Shown in pieces: positions 33,633-41,604 of a DNA stretch of 64,000 bases. Source of the stretch: Flavobacterium sp. Leaf82 (GTDB lineage: Bacteria > Bacteroidota > Bacteroidia > Flavobacteriales > Flavobacteriaceae); the NCBI RefSeq assembly GCF_001422725.1, contig NZ_LMMA01000012.1:428967-492966 (forward strand). The letters are read 5' to 3'. A program made the position numbers and the translations under genes. Numbering within the stretch: position 1 is the first letter of the stretch; each line of letters starts with the position of its first letter. The notes beneath the pieces are model-generated. The model did not search any database. It was not told the origin of the DNA and worked only from the letters and a program-made list of their open reading frames with translations.

Positions 33633-34553
33633 TTATTTAAGCCATTTTTTGATATAAGATAAAAACTCTTTTTGTTGATCTACATAAAGATAATGCGAGC
33701 AATTATTTAGTAAAGCAAAATGATTTTCTCCGGCTAAATTCTTAATTGATTTAATTTGTGAAGTAGAAAATACGCCATCTTCTTTTCCGTAAATAGCATA
33801 AATAGGAACGGCTTTATTTTTTATTTGAGTTAAAAATGATCTGCTGTCAATATTATTTTGTTTTTCATTTTGATAGAAAAGCAAAGGCGCATTTTTGTTT
33901 CGGATGTTGGTTTTAAAAAACACACTTGAATCATAAGCTGCATATAGTTTTTTAGACTCTTTAGTTGGATTTGGCATTTTAAAGAAATTATTTTCTCCTG
34001 CAAGCTCAAAACATTCTTTTCTGTATTTTGCCGAGTTTTTATCTAGTTTTTCTACAAAAGCTACTTTATCAAGCATAACCTGATTCTTGTTTTTAGTATA
34101 TATTTTCGTGACAGAATCTAAAATATGATTGTAAGTTTCTTGCTGAGAAAACAAAGCTCCTGCCAATATAAGGGCGCTAACATTCTGAGGATATTTTTCG
34201 GTATAAAGAGTCGCTATCAAACCTCCAAAACTATGGGAAAGAAGTATAGCCTTTTTTATACCATATTTTTTATAGATAGCGTTTAGATCCTGAAAAGCTT
34301 CGGCATAAGTGAATTTTGCAGCAAGATCTGTAGATCTTCCTTCGCCTCTTCGATCATATGCAATGACATAAAAACCTAAATCAGCTAATTTTTGAGCCGT
34401 TGTACCTTCAAATAAAGTCGAATTGCCACTTGGACCTCCGTGAATAAAAATGATAGTTTTGTCTTTTTTATTTCCGTACGTTTTGATGTAGAGATTTTGT
34501 CCGTTTGCGAAAATGGAGATTATAAAAAAGAAAGTTATGAATAATTGTTTCAT
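33633..34553 (-). CDS. alpha/beta hydrolase (prolyl aminopeptidase-like)
   Basis: The 306-residue protein starts with a signal peptide (MKQLFITFFFIISIFANGQ) and has the hydrolase triad Ser108 (LLSHSFGGL), Asp259 (YGKEDGVFS) and His287 (NCSHYLYVD). The HGGPSGNST oxyanion loop and YDRRGEGRST match the proline-iminopeptidase-like subgroup. It is probably a periplasmic enzyme of unknown substrate. The gene abuts the MFS transporter gene upstream with no gap, suggesting a shared transcript and possibly handling of an exported or imported compound. Confidence 0.88.
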   Translation of the reverse strand: MKQLFITFFFIISIFANGQNLYIKTYGNKKDKTIIFIHGGPSGNSTLFEGTTAQKLADLGFYVIAYDRRGEGRSTDLAAKFTYAEAFQDLNAIYKKYGIKKAILLSHSFGGLIATLYTEKYPQNVSALILAGALFSQQETYNHILDSVTKIYTKNKNQVMLDKVAFVEKLDKNSAKYRKECFELAGENNFFKMPNPTKESKKLYAAYDSSVFFKTNIRNKNAPLLFYQNEKQNNIDSRSFLTQIKNKAVPIYAIYGKEDGVFSTSQIKSIKNLAGENHFALLNNCSHYLYVDQQKEFLSYIKKWLK

Positions 34554-35834
34554 TTACTCCATATTCTGATGATCTTCCATATCCTTATTAAGATCTAATT
34601 TTCTAAATGTTGGCGATTTTAATGCTGTTACAATAACAGTCAAAAGTGTAACACTTCCTCCAAAAACAACAGAAGTTACAGTTCCCATTAATTTAGCTGT
34701 TGCACCGCTTTCAAAAGCTCCCAATTCATTAGAAGATCCAACAAAAATTGAGTTTACGGCACCAACTCGTCCGCGCATATGATCGGGAGTTTTAAGCTGT
34801 AAAATCGTTTGGCGAATTACTACAGAAATTCCATCAGCAAGTCCGCTTAAAAATAACGCGAAAACAGAAAGCCAGAATGATGTAGAAAGTCCAAATAAGA
34901 TGATCGATAATCCGAAAACAAATATGGCTATTAAAAGTTTCTTTCCTGCATTTTTATATAAAGGCACATAAGCAGAAACGAGCATGGTAATAAAAGCTCC
35001 TACTGCTGGAGCGGCTCTTAAAATACCAAAACCTTCAGCACCGACTTTTAAAATATCCTGTGCAAAAACAGGTAGTAATGCTACGGCTCCTCCAAAAAGT
35101 ACTGCAATCATATCAAGCGATAAGGCACCTAAAACAATTTGGTTTTTAAACACGAAATTTAAACCTTCAGCAAGACTGTCTTTTATCGATTCTCCAATCT
35201 TTGGATTTGTAATTGGTTTTTTACTGATCTGTGATAAGGCAATTAAAGAAAGAATTGAGAATCCAAAAACCAGACACATTGACCAGTGAACTCCAATCCA
35301 GTTAATTGAAAAACCAGCCAGCGCCGGTCCCATAACGGCTCCAATTTGCCAAACCGAACTACTCCATGTAGCAGCATTTGGATATGCTTTTTTAGGAATA
35401 ATCAAAGACAGAAGAGAGAAAATAGTTGGGCCCAGAAAAGCTCTTACTAATCCGCCTAAAAAAACTAAAGTATAAATTGAATATAAAATAACAGTTGGAG
35501 ATAAATCGCCAACAACTTTCGGCCAGGTCAATAAAAACAATCCAAAACTAATTACAGAAAATCCCAAAATACATTTTACCAATAATCCTTTCTTTTCCTT
35601 TTGGTCCACAATATGTCCGGCAAATAATGCCATACCAACGGCGGGAATAACTTCCATTAGACCAATAATTCCTAGCGAAAGAGGGTTTTTAGTTAAACTG
35701 TAAACTTCCCATTCGATCACGATAAATTGCATAGCCCAGGCAAAAACCATAGCGAAACGCAATATTAGAAATACATTAAATTCTCTGTAACGCAGTGCCT
35801 GATAAGGATCTCGCTTGTTTGTTTTAGTTGTCAT
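34554..35834 (-). CDS. MFS transporter
   Basis: I choose the ATG at 35834 (MTTKTNKRDPYQALRYREFN), giving 426 residues; a longer frame would run into recJ. About twelve helices are visible, with the EntS/MFS_3-type N-terminal ALRYREFNVFLILRFAMVFAWAMQF and the loop motif GHIVDQKEKKGLL. A second conserved loop is KTPDHMRGRVGAVNS. It is probably a drug or siderophore exporter. It overlaps recJ by 11 bases and abuts the hydrolase gene downstream. Confidence 0.9.
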   Translation of the reverse strand: MTTKTNKRDPYQALRYREFNVFLILRFAMVFAWAMQFIVIEWEVYSLTKNPLSLGIIGLMEVIPAVGMALFAGHIVDQKEKKGLLVKCILGFSVISFGLFLLTWPKVVGDLSPTVILYSIYTLVFLGGLVRAFLGPTIFSLLSLIIPKKAYPNAATWSSSVWQIGAVMGPALAGFSINWIGVHWSMCLVFGFSILSLIALSQISKKPITNPKIGESIKDSLAEGLNFVFKNQIVLGALSLDMIAVLFGGAVALLPVFAQDILKVGAEGFGILRAAPAVGAFITMLVSAYVPLYKNAGKKLLIAIFVFGLSIILFGLSTSFWLSVFALFLSGLADGISVVIRQTILQLKTPDHMRGRVGAVNSIFVGSSNELGAFESGATAKLMGTVTSVVFGGSVTLLTVIVTALKSPTFRKLDLNKDMEDHQNME

Positions 35835-37533
35835 TTGTTCTAATGTCTTTAAGCATAAGTTGAGTAGTAACAGTTCCGTTCCACTCATTTTCAGCAAGTG
35901 AATATGCCAGCTGAAAAGGTTGTTGATTTTTTACGATGTCTATTTTTTTTCCAAGACCAAAACCTATCGCAGCGATTCCGTCTGTCCCGAGGCTTCGGGA
36001 TTGTTTTATAAAAAGTCTCAAATGTTCATCTTCTCCGCCTAAAGTTTTAGCATAACCAGTGTCTTTTGCATCTCTGGTCATAAAAACAGGCGTCATGTTC
36101 AAAGGTCCAAAAGGTTCAAATTGTTTTAAAATCCGAACTAGTTTTGGCGTAATATCGGCGAAGTCAATTTCTGCATCAACTTCTATTTCCGGCGTTCGCA
36201 TTTCGGGTAAAATAGTTTCCTCGACTTGTTTTTCGAAAGCTTCTTTAAATGTTTTATAGTTTTCGGCTTTCAAAGTCATTCCGGCTGCGTACATATGACC
36301 TCCAAATTGCTCTAAATGCTGCGAGCATGCGTCAAGTGCATTGTAAACGTCAAATCCTTTTACAGATCTTGCCGAAGCCGCATATTTATCTCCACTTTTA
36401 GTAAAAACCAAAGTGGGTCTGTAATAGGTTTCAATTAATCTCGAAGCTACAATCCCAATTACGCCTTTGTGCCAGTCTTCCTGAAAAACAACCGTCGAAA
36501 ATCGGTCTTGTTCGTTGTTGGTTAATATTTGCTGAAAAGCTTCTTTGGTAATTTGTTTGTCCAGATCTTTTCGGTCAGAATTGTATTGTTCGATTTCTGA
36601 GGCAAATTGTTGCGCTTGCTCAAAATTAAATTCTGTCAATAACTCAACAGCATGATTGCCGTGTTTGATTCTTCCGGCAGCATTTATTCGGGGAGAGATA
36701 ATAAAAACAACATCAGTAATATCAAGAGTTTTCTTTTTTACCTGATGTACCAAAGCTTTAATCCCTGGTCTTGGATCCGAATTAATAACTTGCAATCCGT
36801 AGTAAGCCAAAACCCGGTTTTCGCCAGTTATGGGTACAATATCCGCCGCAATTGCTGTGGCGACTAAATCCAGATACGGAACTAAATCCTGAATCGTTTC
36901 ATTTCTGTTTGTTCCTAAAGCCTGAATTAATTTAAAACCAACTCCGCAACCGCACAATTCATCGTAAGGATAAAAACAATCTTCTCTTTTTGGGTCTAAA
37001 ATGGCAACCGCATCCGGAAGAAATTCTCCTGGACGGTGGTGATCACAAATAATAAAGTCGATGTTTTTTTCTTTCGCGTAAGCGATATGTTCAATAGATT
37101 TTATGCCGCAGTCTAAAGCAATGATTAACGAAAACCCGTTATCATCTGCAAAGTCAATTCCTTTAAACGAAATTCCGTAGCCTTCTGCATAACGATCCGG
37201 AATATAGGTCGCAATATTAGGATAATGCGATTTTAAATAAGACGAAACCAAAGAAACCGCCGTTGTTCCGTCGACATCATAATCTCCAAAAACTAAAATA
37301 TTTTCTTGATTTTCGATTGCCAATTCTATTCTGGAAACGGCTTTGTCCATATCTTTCATCAAGAACGGATCATGAAGATGTTCTAAAGAAGGACGAAAGA
37401 AATTTTTAGCATCGTCAAAAGTTTCGATGCCACGCTGAATCAAAAGTGTTGCTACAAAATCTTCTACATTTAGCGCTTGTGCCAAATGTTTGACTTTATC
37501 TTCAGAAGGTTTTGTTTTTAATGTCCAACGCAT
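35824..37533 (-). CDS. recJ: single-stranded-DNA-specific exonuclease RecJ
   Basis: RecJ degrades single-stranded DNA 5' to 3' in recombination and mismatch repair. The 569-residue protein has the DHH motifs VFGDYDVDGTTAV, ALDCGIKS and ICDHHRPGE, the DHHA1 region QEDWHKGVIGIVASRL with GGHMYAAGM, and a C-terminal OB-fold region. In the C-terminal part a 16-bp palindrome (35985-36000) encodes SRSLG between IKQ and TDGIAAIGF. It is in frame, so the gene should still make active protein. It overlaps the MFS gene by 11 bases. Confidence 0.95.
   Translation of the reverse strand: MRWTLKTKPSEDKVKHLAQALNVEDFVATLLIQRGIETFDDAKNFFRPSLEHLHDPFLMKDMDKAVSRIELAIENQENILVFGDYDVDGTTAVSLVSSYLKSHYPNIATYIPDRYAEGYGISFKGIDFADDNGFSLIIALDCGIKSIEHIAYAKEKNIDFIICDHHRPGEFLPDAVAILDPKREDCFYPYDELCGCGVGFKLIQALGTNRNETIQDLVPYLDLVATAIAADIVPITGENRVLAYYGLQVINSDPRPGIKALVHQVKKKTLDITDVVFIISPRINAAGRIKHGNHAVELLTEFNFEQAQQFASEIEQYNSDRKDLDKQITKEAFQQILTNNEQDRFSTVVFQEDWHKGVIGIVASRLIETYYRPTLVFTKSGDKYAASARSVKGFDVYNALDACSQHLEQFGGHMYAAGMTLKAENYKTFKEAFEKQVEETILPEMRTPEIEVDAEIDFADITPKLVRILKQFEPFGPLNMTPVFMTRDAKDTGYAKTLGGEDEHLRLFIKQSRSLGTDGIAAIGFGLGKKIDIVKNQQPFQLAYSLAENEWNGTVTTQLMLKDIRTNDN
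35985..36000. repeat. TCCCGA...TCGGGA palindrome inside recJ
   Basis: TCCCGAGGCTTCGGGA lies within the recJ reading frame. Related forms occur at 28741-28756, 28772-28786, 29218-29234, 29300-29316 and 59995-60009. Confidence 0.75.
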
Positions 37534-37617
37534 TTTTTTTATTGTAGATTTTAGAGTGTTGATTTTAGATTGTAAAAATCGAAAATCGTTTAATCAGAAA
37601 GGTGATTTTTTTCTAAT

Positions 37618-37681
37618 GCCACAGATTAAAGGATTTAAAAAAGGATTTTTTTAATCTGTGTTAATCTGTGAAATCTGTGGC
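37618..37681. repeat. TGCCACAGATT inverted-repeat element
   Basis: TGCCACAGATTAAAGGATTT faces AATCTGTG repeated three times and ending GTGGCA. The same motif is in the inner arm of the element at 17571-17654. It lies in the 221-base gap upstream of recJ, a region otherwise holding decayed TAGATTTT repeats. Confidence 0.65.
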
Positions 37682-37754
37682 AAAATATTCGGTTTTAATC
37701 AGATTTTAGAAGGCAAATTTCAGGAATCTAAAATCTACATTCTGCAATCTAAAA

Positions 37755-38099
37755 TTATTTTGCCTCTAAAGCACTTCCTTCAAATTTGATTCCGTCCCAA
37801 CCTAAGTTGATGAAATTTCTAATGTTTTGATGATTTGTTCCGTTTGGATCTCCTAAAACTTCTTCAAAATAGAAAGCGCCAAAACAAGCTAAAGTTTCGT
37901 CTTTGCTTAGATTTTGCAATTTTGCAAAAGAAAATAATTTACAAGAACCAGAGTTTTCTCCGGCTGCATTGTGTTGTGTTCCGTTTTGGAAAGCTGTTGG
38001 CGTAAAATTGTAATTTTCTTCAATTACTGCAATAGTTTCCGGGAATGTTATTTCGTTTGGAGTTTGTTTTACTTTTTCTAAAAATGCTTGGATGCTCAT
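37755..38099 (-). CDS. HopJ-family protein
   Basis: The 114-residue protein matches the HopJ family, named for a Pseudomonas syringae type III effector: FLEKVKQTPNEITFPETIAVIEENYNF, then TPTAFQNGTQHNAAGENSGS, then LACFGAFYFEEVLGDP and HQNIRNFINLGWDGIKFEG. The family is widespread in bacteria without type III secretion, so effector activity here is unlikely, and the real role is unknown. It is cytoplasmic, and a REP-like element separates it from rsmI. Confidence 0.88.
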   Translation of the reverse strand: MSIQAFLEKVKQTPNEITFPETIAVIEENYNFTPTAFQNGTQHNAAGENSGSCKLFSFAKLQNLSKDETLACFGAFYFEEVLGDPNGTNHQNIRNFINLGWDGIKFEGSALEAK

Positions 38100-38120
38100 G
38101 ATATTGTATATTGGTTTTTT

Positions 38121-38192
38121 TTGCCACGAATTTCACTAATTATAGTTTATATTCAACTTAAAAAATTCGTGCTAGTTTGTGAAATTCGTGGC
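38121..38192. repeat. CCACGAATTTCAC inverted repeat
   Basis: The 14-bp arms GCCACGAATTTCAC (38123-38136) and GTGAAATTCGTGGC (38179-38192) pair perfectly. The right half recurs at 44931-44962. Confidence 0.7.
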
Positions 38193-38197
38193 GAAAA

Positions 38198-38932
38198 TTA
38201 TTCTTCTTCGTTTTCTTCTGATTCATCCTTAGAAAACTTACTTTTCTTAGGCTCTTTTGTTATTGTTTTTCCGGCAACGACAACGACAATTTCACCTCGT
38301 GGCGCTGTTTTTTCAAAATGGGTTAAAACTTCTCTTGCAGTTCCGCGTACGTTTTCTTCGTGTAATTTTGATAATTCTCTTGAAACGCAAACTTGCCTGT
38401 CTTCGCCAAAATAAGTAATAAATTCAGCTAAAGTTTTAACGAGTTTATGTGGCGAAACGTATAAAATCATCGTTCTGGTTTCTTCGGCTAAAGCCAAAAA
38501 CCGAGTCTGACGCCCTTTTTTATCAGGTAAGAAACCTTCAAAAATAAATTTGTCATTTGGTAATCCGCTGTTTACTAAAGCGGGAACAAAAGCAGTTGCA
38601 CCAGGCAAACATTCGACTTCAATTTTATTTTCAACACAAGCGCGTGTCAATAAAAAACCGGGATCAGAAATTGCCGGAGTTCCTGCATCTGAAATCAGGG
38701 CAATAGTTTCACCGGCTTTCAAACGTGCAATTAAATTCTCGGTTGTTTTGTGTTCGTTGTGCATGTGATGGCTGTGCATGTGCGTGCCAATTTCAAAATG
38801 CTTCAACAATTTTCCACTGGTTCTGGTATCTTCCGCCAAGATCAAATCGACTTCTTTCAGAATCCTGATGGCACGAAAAGTCATGTCTTCAAGATTGCCA
38901 ATAGGCGTTGGAACGATATATAATTTAGACAT
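38198..38932 (-). CDS. rsmI: 16S rRNA (cytidine-1402-2'-O)-methyltransferase
   Basis: RsmI methylates the 2'-O of C1402 in the decoding centre of 16S rRNA. The 244-residue protein has the tetrapyrrole-methylase fold: YIVPTPIGNLEDMTFRAI, LAEDTRTSGKLLKHF, ALISDAGTPAISDPGF, CLPGATAFVPAL and PHKLVKTL. The C-terminus carries a charged tail (SKFSKDESEENEEE). It is downstream of, and 42 bases from, the acidic hypothetical protein gene. Confidence 0.95.
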   Translation of the reverse strand: MSKLYIVPTPIGNLEDMTFRAIRILKEVDLILAEDTRTSGKLLKHFEIGTHMHSHHMHNEHKTTENLIARLKAGETIALISDAGTPAISDPGFLLTRACVENKIEVECLPGATAFVPALVNSGLPNDKFIFEGFLPDKKGRQTRFLALAEETRTMILYVSPHKLVKTLAEFITYFGEDRQVCVSRELSKLHEENVRGTAREVLTHFEKTAPRGEIVVVVAGKTITKEPKKSKFSKDESEENEEE

Positions 38933-38974
38933 AATTTTTAATGTACTGTATGTGAAATGTAAAATTGGACCGAA

Positions 38975-40027
38975 TTAAGAAAATTTCTTCTCTACAATTC
39001 CCAGAAAACGTTCTGCGTAATCGTCTTTTCCTTCCCAATTGTTATAATCTGGTTTTACCATATTTTCTATGAAATCCTGAGCTTCGCTATAACTGTCAAA
39101 AGTCAGTAATTGATTTAAAACGCGGCTGTAATCTTCAGAACTATTTCCGAAAAGGTTTTTTGTAAAAGCAATTCGGTCATTTAAATCAACGTGGAAACCT
39201 TTTGCCAGTTTTTCGTTTAGAGTTGCTGCCTTTGTTTCAGATGGCTTTTCTATAACTACAGTTTCGATTTCTTTTTTCTCATTAAATTCATTAACCACTG
39301 GAGCCGGAGTAGAAGTAACGTTTTCAAAACTGTCTACTTTTACAAACTGGGCATCTGCATAATTAATTCCAAAATCCTCAAATGAAATTGTAATAGGTTC
39401 CGATTTTGATGGAGTTTCATTTTTTTGCTCTTCTTTTTCCGGTTCTTTCTCTTCAGACTGATCTAATTCAAACGCAGGTTTAAAATCAGGAATTGGCTTA
39501 AGATCGCTGAATGTTCTAAAAGAATTTTCATCTGGAGTTTCTGTTTCTTCTTTTTTAGTTTCAAAAAGAGATTCTTCTGTTTTTTCAACAATTGGTTCTT
39601 TGATAATTTCAGCAACAGGTTCAGGAATTGGTTCTATAATTGGTTCCGGAATTACTTCTTCAGGAATTTCAGCAACGATTTCTTCAACAGCTTCTTCTGT
39701 TTTAATTTCTTCTGTAACTTCTGTTTCGGCAACAGTTTCAGGTATAGTTTCAATTGGAGTTTCTTCGACTGCAACTGGTTCTTCGGTTTTAACTTCAGTC
39801 GGGATTATTTCTTCTTTGTCAAAAATAGATTCAATTTCAGTACTAATCTCGCTGTGACCAATAGTGGGCTTCAAAGTATCGAAATTTTCGTCTACAAACT
39901 TTAAAACCGCTAATTTCTCATATAATTTCTGCGTCTCAAGATACAATTGATTGATATCGGATTTATTTTTAAGCTTTAAAATTCGATGTGCAATGCTGAT
40001 TAAATCGGCTTCCAATTTTTTTTTCAT
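38975..40027 (-). CDS. acidic hypothetical protein with Glu/Val/Pro-rich repeats
   Basis: The 350-residue cytoplasmic protein has three parts: an N-terminal helical domain (1-55), a long, low-complexity acidic region (about 70-220) with imperfect repeats of EE/VPE/PIIEPIPEPVAEIIKEP type, and a C-terminal helical domain (about 265-350) ending DYNNWEGKDDYAERFLGIVEKKFS. The order resembles proteins that use a flexible acidic arm as a linker. I do not recognise a family. It is co-directional with rsmI. Confidence 0.75.
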   Translation of the reverse strand: MKKKLEADLISIAHRILKLKNKSDINQLYLETQKLYEKLAVLKFVDENFDTLKPTIGHSEISTEIESIFDKEEIIPTEVKTEEPVAVEETPIETIPETVAETEVTEEIKTEEAVEEIVAEIPEEVIPEPIIEPIPEPVAEIIKEPIVEKTEESLFETKKEETETPDENSFRTFSDLKPIPDFKPAFELDQSEEKEPEKEEQKNETPSKSEPITISFEDFGINYADAQFVKVDSFENVTSTPAPVVNEFNEKKEIETVVIEKPSETKAATLNEKLAKGFHVDLNDRIAFTKNLFGNSSEDYSRVLNQLLTFDSYSEAQDFIENMVKPDYNNWEGKDDYAERFLGIVEKKFS

Positions 40028-40165
40028 AACTGTTGAAATTATAGTGAATAGGGTATTTTAGTATATTTTGTATTTGAATGTCTTTATTACGGGTAGAAAT
40101 CTGAGAGATATTTTTTTATTTCTGTTAATAAGCGTTCGCGAATCTTCGATTTGATAAAAATTTTC

Positions 40166-40173
40166 TACTTTTG
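40166..40173 (+). promoter_or_regulatory. -7 box upstream of tdk
   Basis: TACTTTTG matches TAnnTTTG, about 92 bases before the tdk start. The preceding TTG is too close for a normal -33 box. Confidence 0.35.
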
Positions 40174-40264
40174 AAAAAGTGTTAAATGAGCAATTTTTCA
40201 CGTCGATTTATTACCAGTACAAAGTAATAAAAACTATTCATTTTTAAAGGTAGAAAAATACAAA

Positions 40265-40855
40265 ATGTTTCTCGAAAATACAGTAAATCACAAAGAACAA
40301 TTTGGTTGGATTGAAGTTATTTGTGGATCAATGTTTTCGGGTAAAACCGAGGAATTAATCCGCAGATTAAAACGCGCCCAATTTGCCAAACAAAGAGTCG
40401 AAATTTTTAAACCCGCAATTGATACGCGCTATCATGACGAAATGGTCGTTTCTCATGATTCGAACGAAATTCGTTCAACTCCGGTTCCCGCTGCTGCAAA
40501 CATTGCTATTTTAGCACAAGGTTGCGATGTTATTGGTATTGATGAAGCGCAGTTTTTTGATGATGAGATTGTTACAGTTTGTAATGATCTTGCTAATCAG
40601 GGAATTCGTGTGATAGTTGCAGGACTTGATATGGATTTTAAAGGAAATCCTTTTGGTCCAATGCCTGCACTTATGGCAACTGCAGAATATGTAACAAAAG
40701 TTCACGCGGTTTGTACCAGAACAGGAAATTTGGCAAATTATAGTTTTCGTAAAACAGATAACGACAAATTAGTTATGCTTGGTGAAACCGAAGAATATGA
40801 GCCGCTTAGTCGTGCTGCGTATTATAATGCAATGAAAAAAAGCCAGGAAAAATAG
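40265..40855 (+). CDS. tdk: thymidine kinase
   Basis: Tdk salvages thymidine to dTMP. The 196-residue protein has Walker [16 protein letters not shown], the lid/DNA-like [14 protein letters not shown] with Walker B, and the thymidine-binding region [14 protein letters not shown]. The usual zinc-ribbon (four Cys) is mostly lost: only AVCTRTG has a cysteine at the first position and the end reads [16 protein letters not shown]. It is thus a zinc-free variant. It is 31 bases upstream of a membrane-anchored hypothetical gene. Confidence 0.93.
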   Translation: MFLENTVNHKEQFGWIEVICGSMFSGKTEELIRRLKRAQFAKQRVEIFKPAIDTRYHDEMVVSHDSNEIRSTPVPAAANIAILAQGCDVIGIDEAQFFDDEIVTVCNDLANQGIRVIVAGLDMDFKGNPFGPMPALMATAEYVTKVHAVCTRTGNLANYSFRKTDNDKLVMLGETEEYEPLSRAAYYNAMKKSQEK

Positions 40856-40886
40856 ATTTTAAATTCCAATTAAGTTTAAATAAACC

Positions 40887-41324
40887 ATGCAAGAAAAGGA
40901 AAGTAAAAGAAAACAGAACATCTTATTAATAGTTGTAATTGGAATTGCGATAGCTTTAGCAGTTTTTTTTCAGTTTTATCTTTCTGAAAATGCAGCAGAA
41001 GTAAATACTGAAATAACAGAATTAGTTGGGAAATATAATAAAAATTGTCCGTTAACAATTCAGGAAGGTATTCGTTTAGACAGCGTAAGTTTACCAGAAG
41101 AAAGAGTTGTTCAGTATAATTTAACATTGATGAATGTAGCAAAAGAAACTGCAGAAATTAATGTAATAAAACAAGAAATTGAAAAAAGCCTCCTAAGTAC
41201 AGCAAAAGCAAATCCGGGACTTCAGGTTTTTAGAGACAGCGATTATTCACTGATTTATAATTATTATGACAAGAAAAAAGTATTCTTGTTTAAAGTGCAA
41301 TTATTGCCATATCAATATAAATAA
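40887..41324 (+). CDS. hypothetical membrane-anchored protein
   Basis: The 145-residue protein has a basic N-terminus, one transmembrane helix (about 13-30, NILLIVVIGIAIALAVFFQF), and an extracytoplasmic domain with a pattern of short strands and helices, including NKNCPLTIQEGIRLDSVSLPEERVVQYNLTL. The single cysteine in NKNCPL may pair with a partner protein. I do not recognise the family. It probably shares a transcript with tdk. Confidence 0.72.
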   Translation: MQEKESKRKQNILLIVVIGIAIALAVFFQFYLSENAAEVNTEITELVGKYNKNCPLTIQEGIRLDSVSLPEERVVQYNLTLMNVAKETAEINVIKQEIEKSLLSTAKANPGLQVFRDSDYSLIYNYYDKKKVFLFKVQLLPYQYK

Positions 41325-41342
41325 CCTGATGTTTAATATAAA

Positions 41343-41376
41343 GAAACCCAACAGATTTTGATTTGTTGGGTTTTCT
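41343..41376 (+). terminator. intrinsic terminator after the tdk unit
   Basis: AAACCCAACA pairs with TGTTGGGTTT and T-rich sequence follows, 19 bases past the stop. Confidence 0.8.
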
Positions 41377-41400
41377 GTTTTAAATCAATAACATTCCTAA

Positions 41401-41507
41401 TTTAAACTGGACTAAAGTCCAGCTCTACAATATAATTGGTTCCTTTGGAACTGCAAATAGCCTTCGGCTCGAACCATTTTGTAGGGCCGGACTTTAGTCC
41501 GGTTTAA
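41401..41507. repeat. 107-bp imperfect palindromic element
   Basis: The left arm (TTTAAAC, TGGACTAAAGTCCA, CTCTACAA, TTGGTTC) and right arm (GAACCA, TTGTAG, CCGGACTTTAGTCCGG, TTTAA) are imperfect inverted copies. Each arm contains its own palindrome, GGACTAAAGTCC or GGACTTTAGTCC. The top also has GGTTCC/GGAACTGC and CCTTCGG. Confidence 0.75.
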
Positions 41508-41528
41508 TACGAAATGATATAAAAAAAT

Positions 41529-41561
41529 AAACCCGACAGGTTTTTAAAACCTGTCGGGTTT
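41529..41561. repeat. 33-bp palindrome (copy 2)
   Basis: This is identical to 9235-9267, with 16-bp perfect arms around one T. It lies between the tdk unit and rpoN and could terminate both convergent transcripts. Confidence 0.85.
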
Positions 41562-41569
41562 GCTATTTA

Positions 41570-41593
41570 AATGAACTTATATTTCTTATATGG
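41570..41593. repeat. AATGAACTTATAT motif, copy 3
   Basis: AATGAACTTATATTTCTTAT repeats the motif at 17671 and 33599, just before the rpoN stop. Confidence 0.6.
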
Positions 41594-41604
41594 TTAAAGA
41601 AAAA

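Noticed and set aside
37755..38099. HopJ as a type III effector
   Set aside because: The family is widespread and no secretion system is present in the window, so the effector name should not be taken as function.
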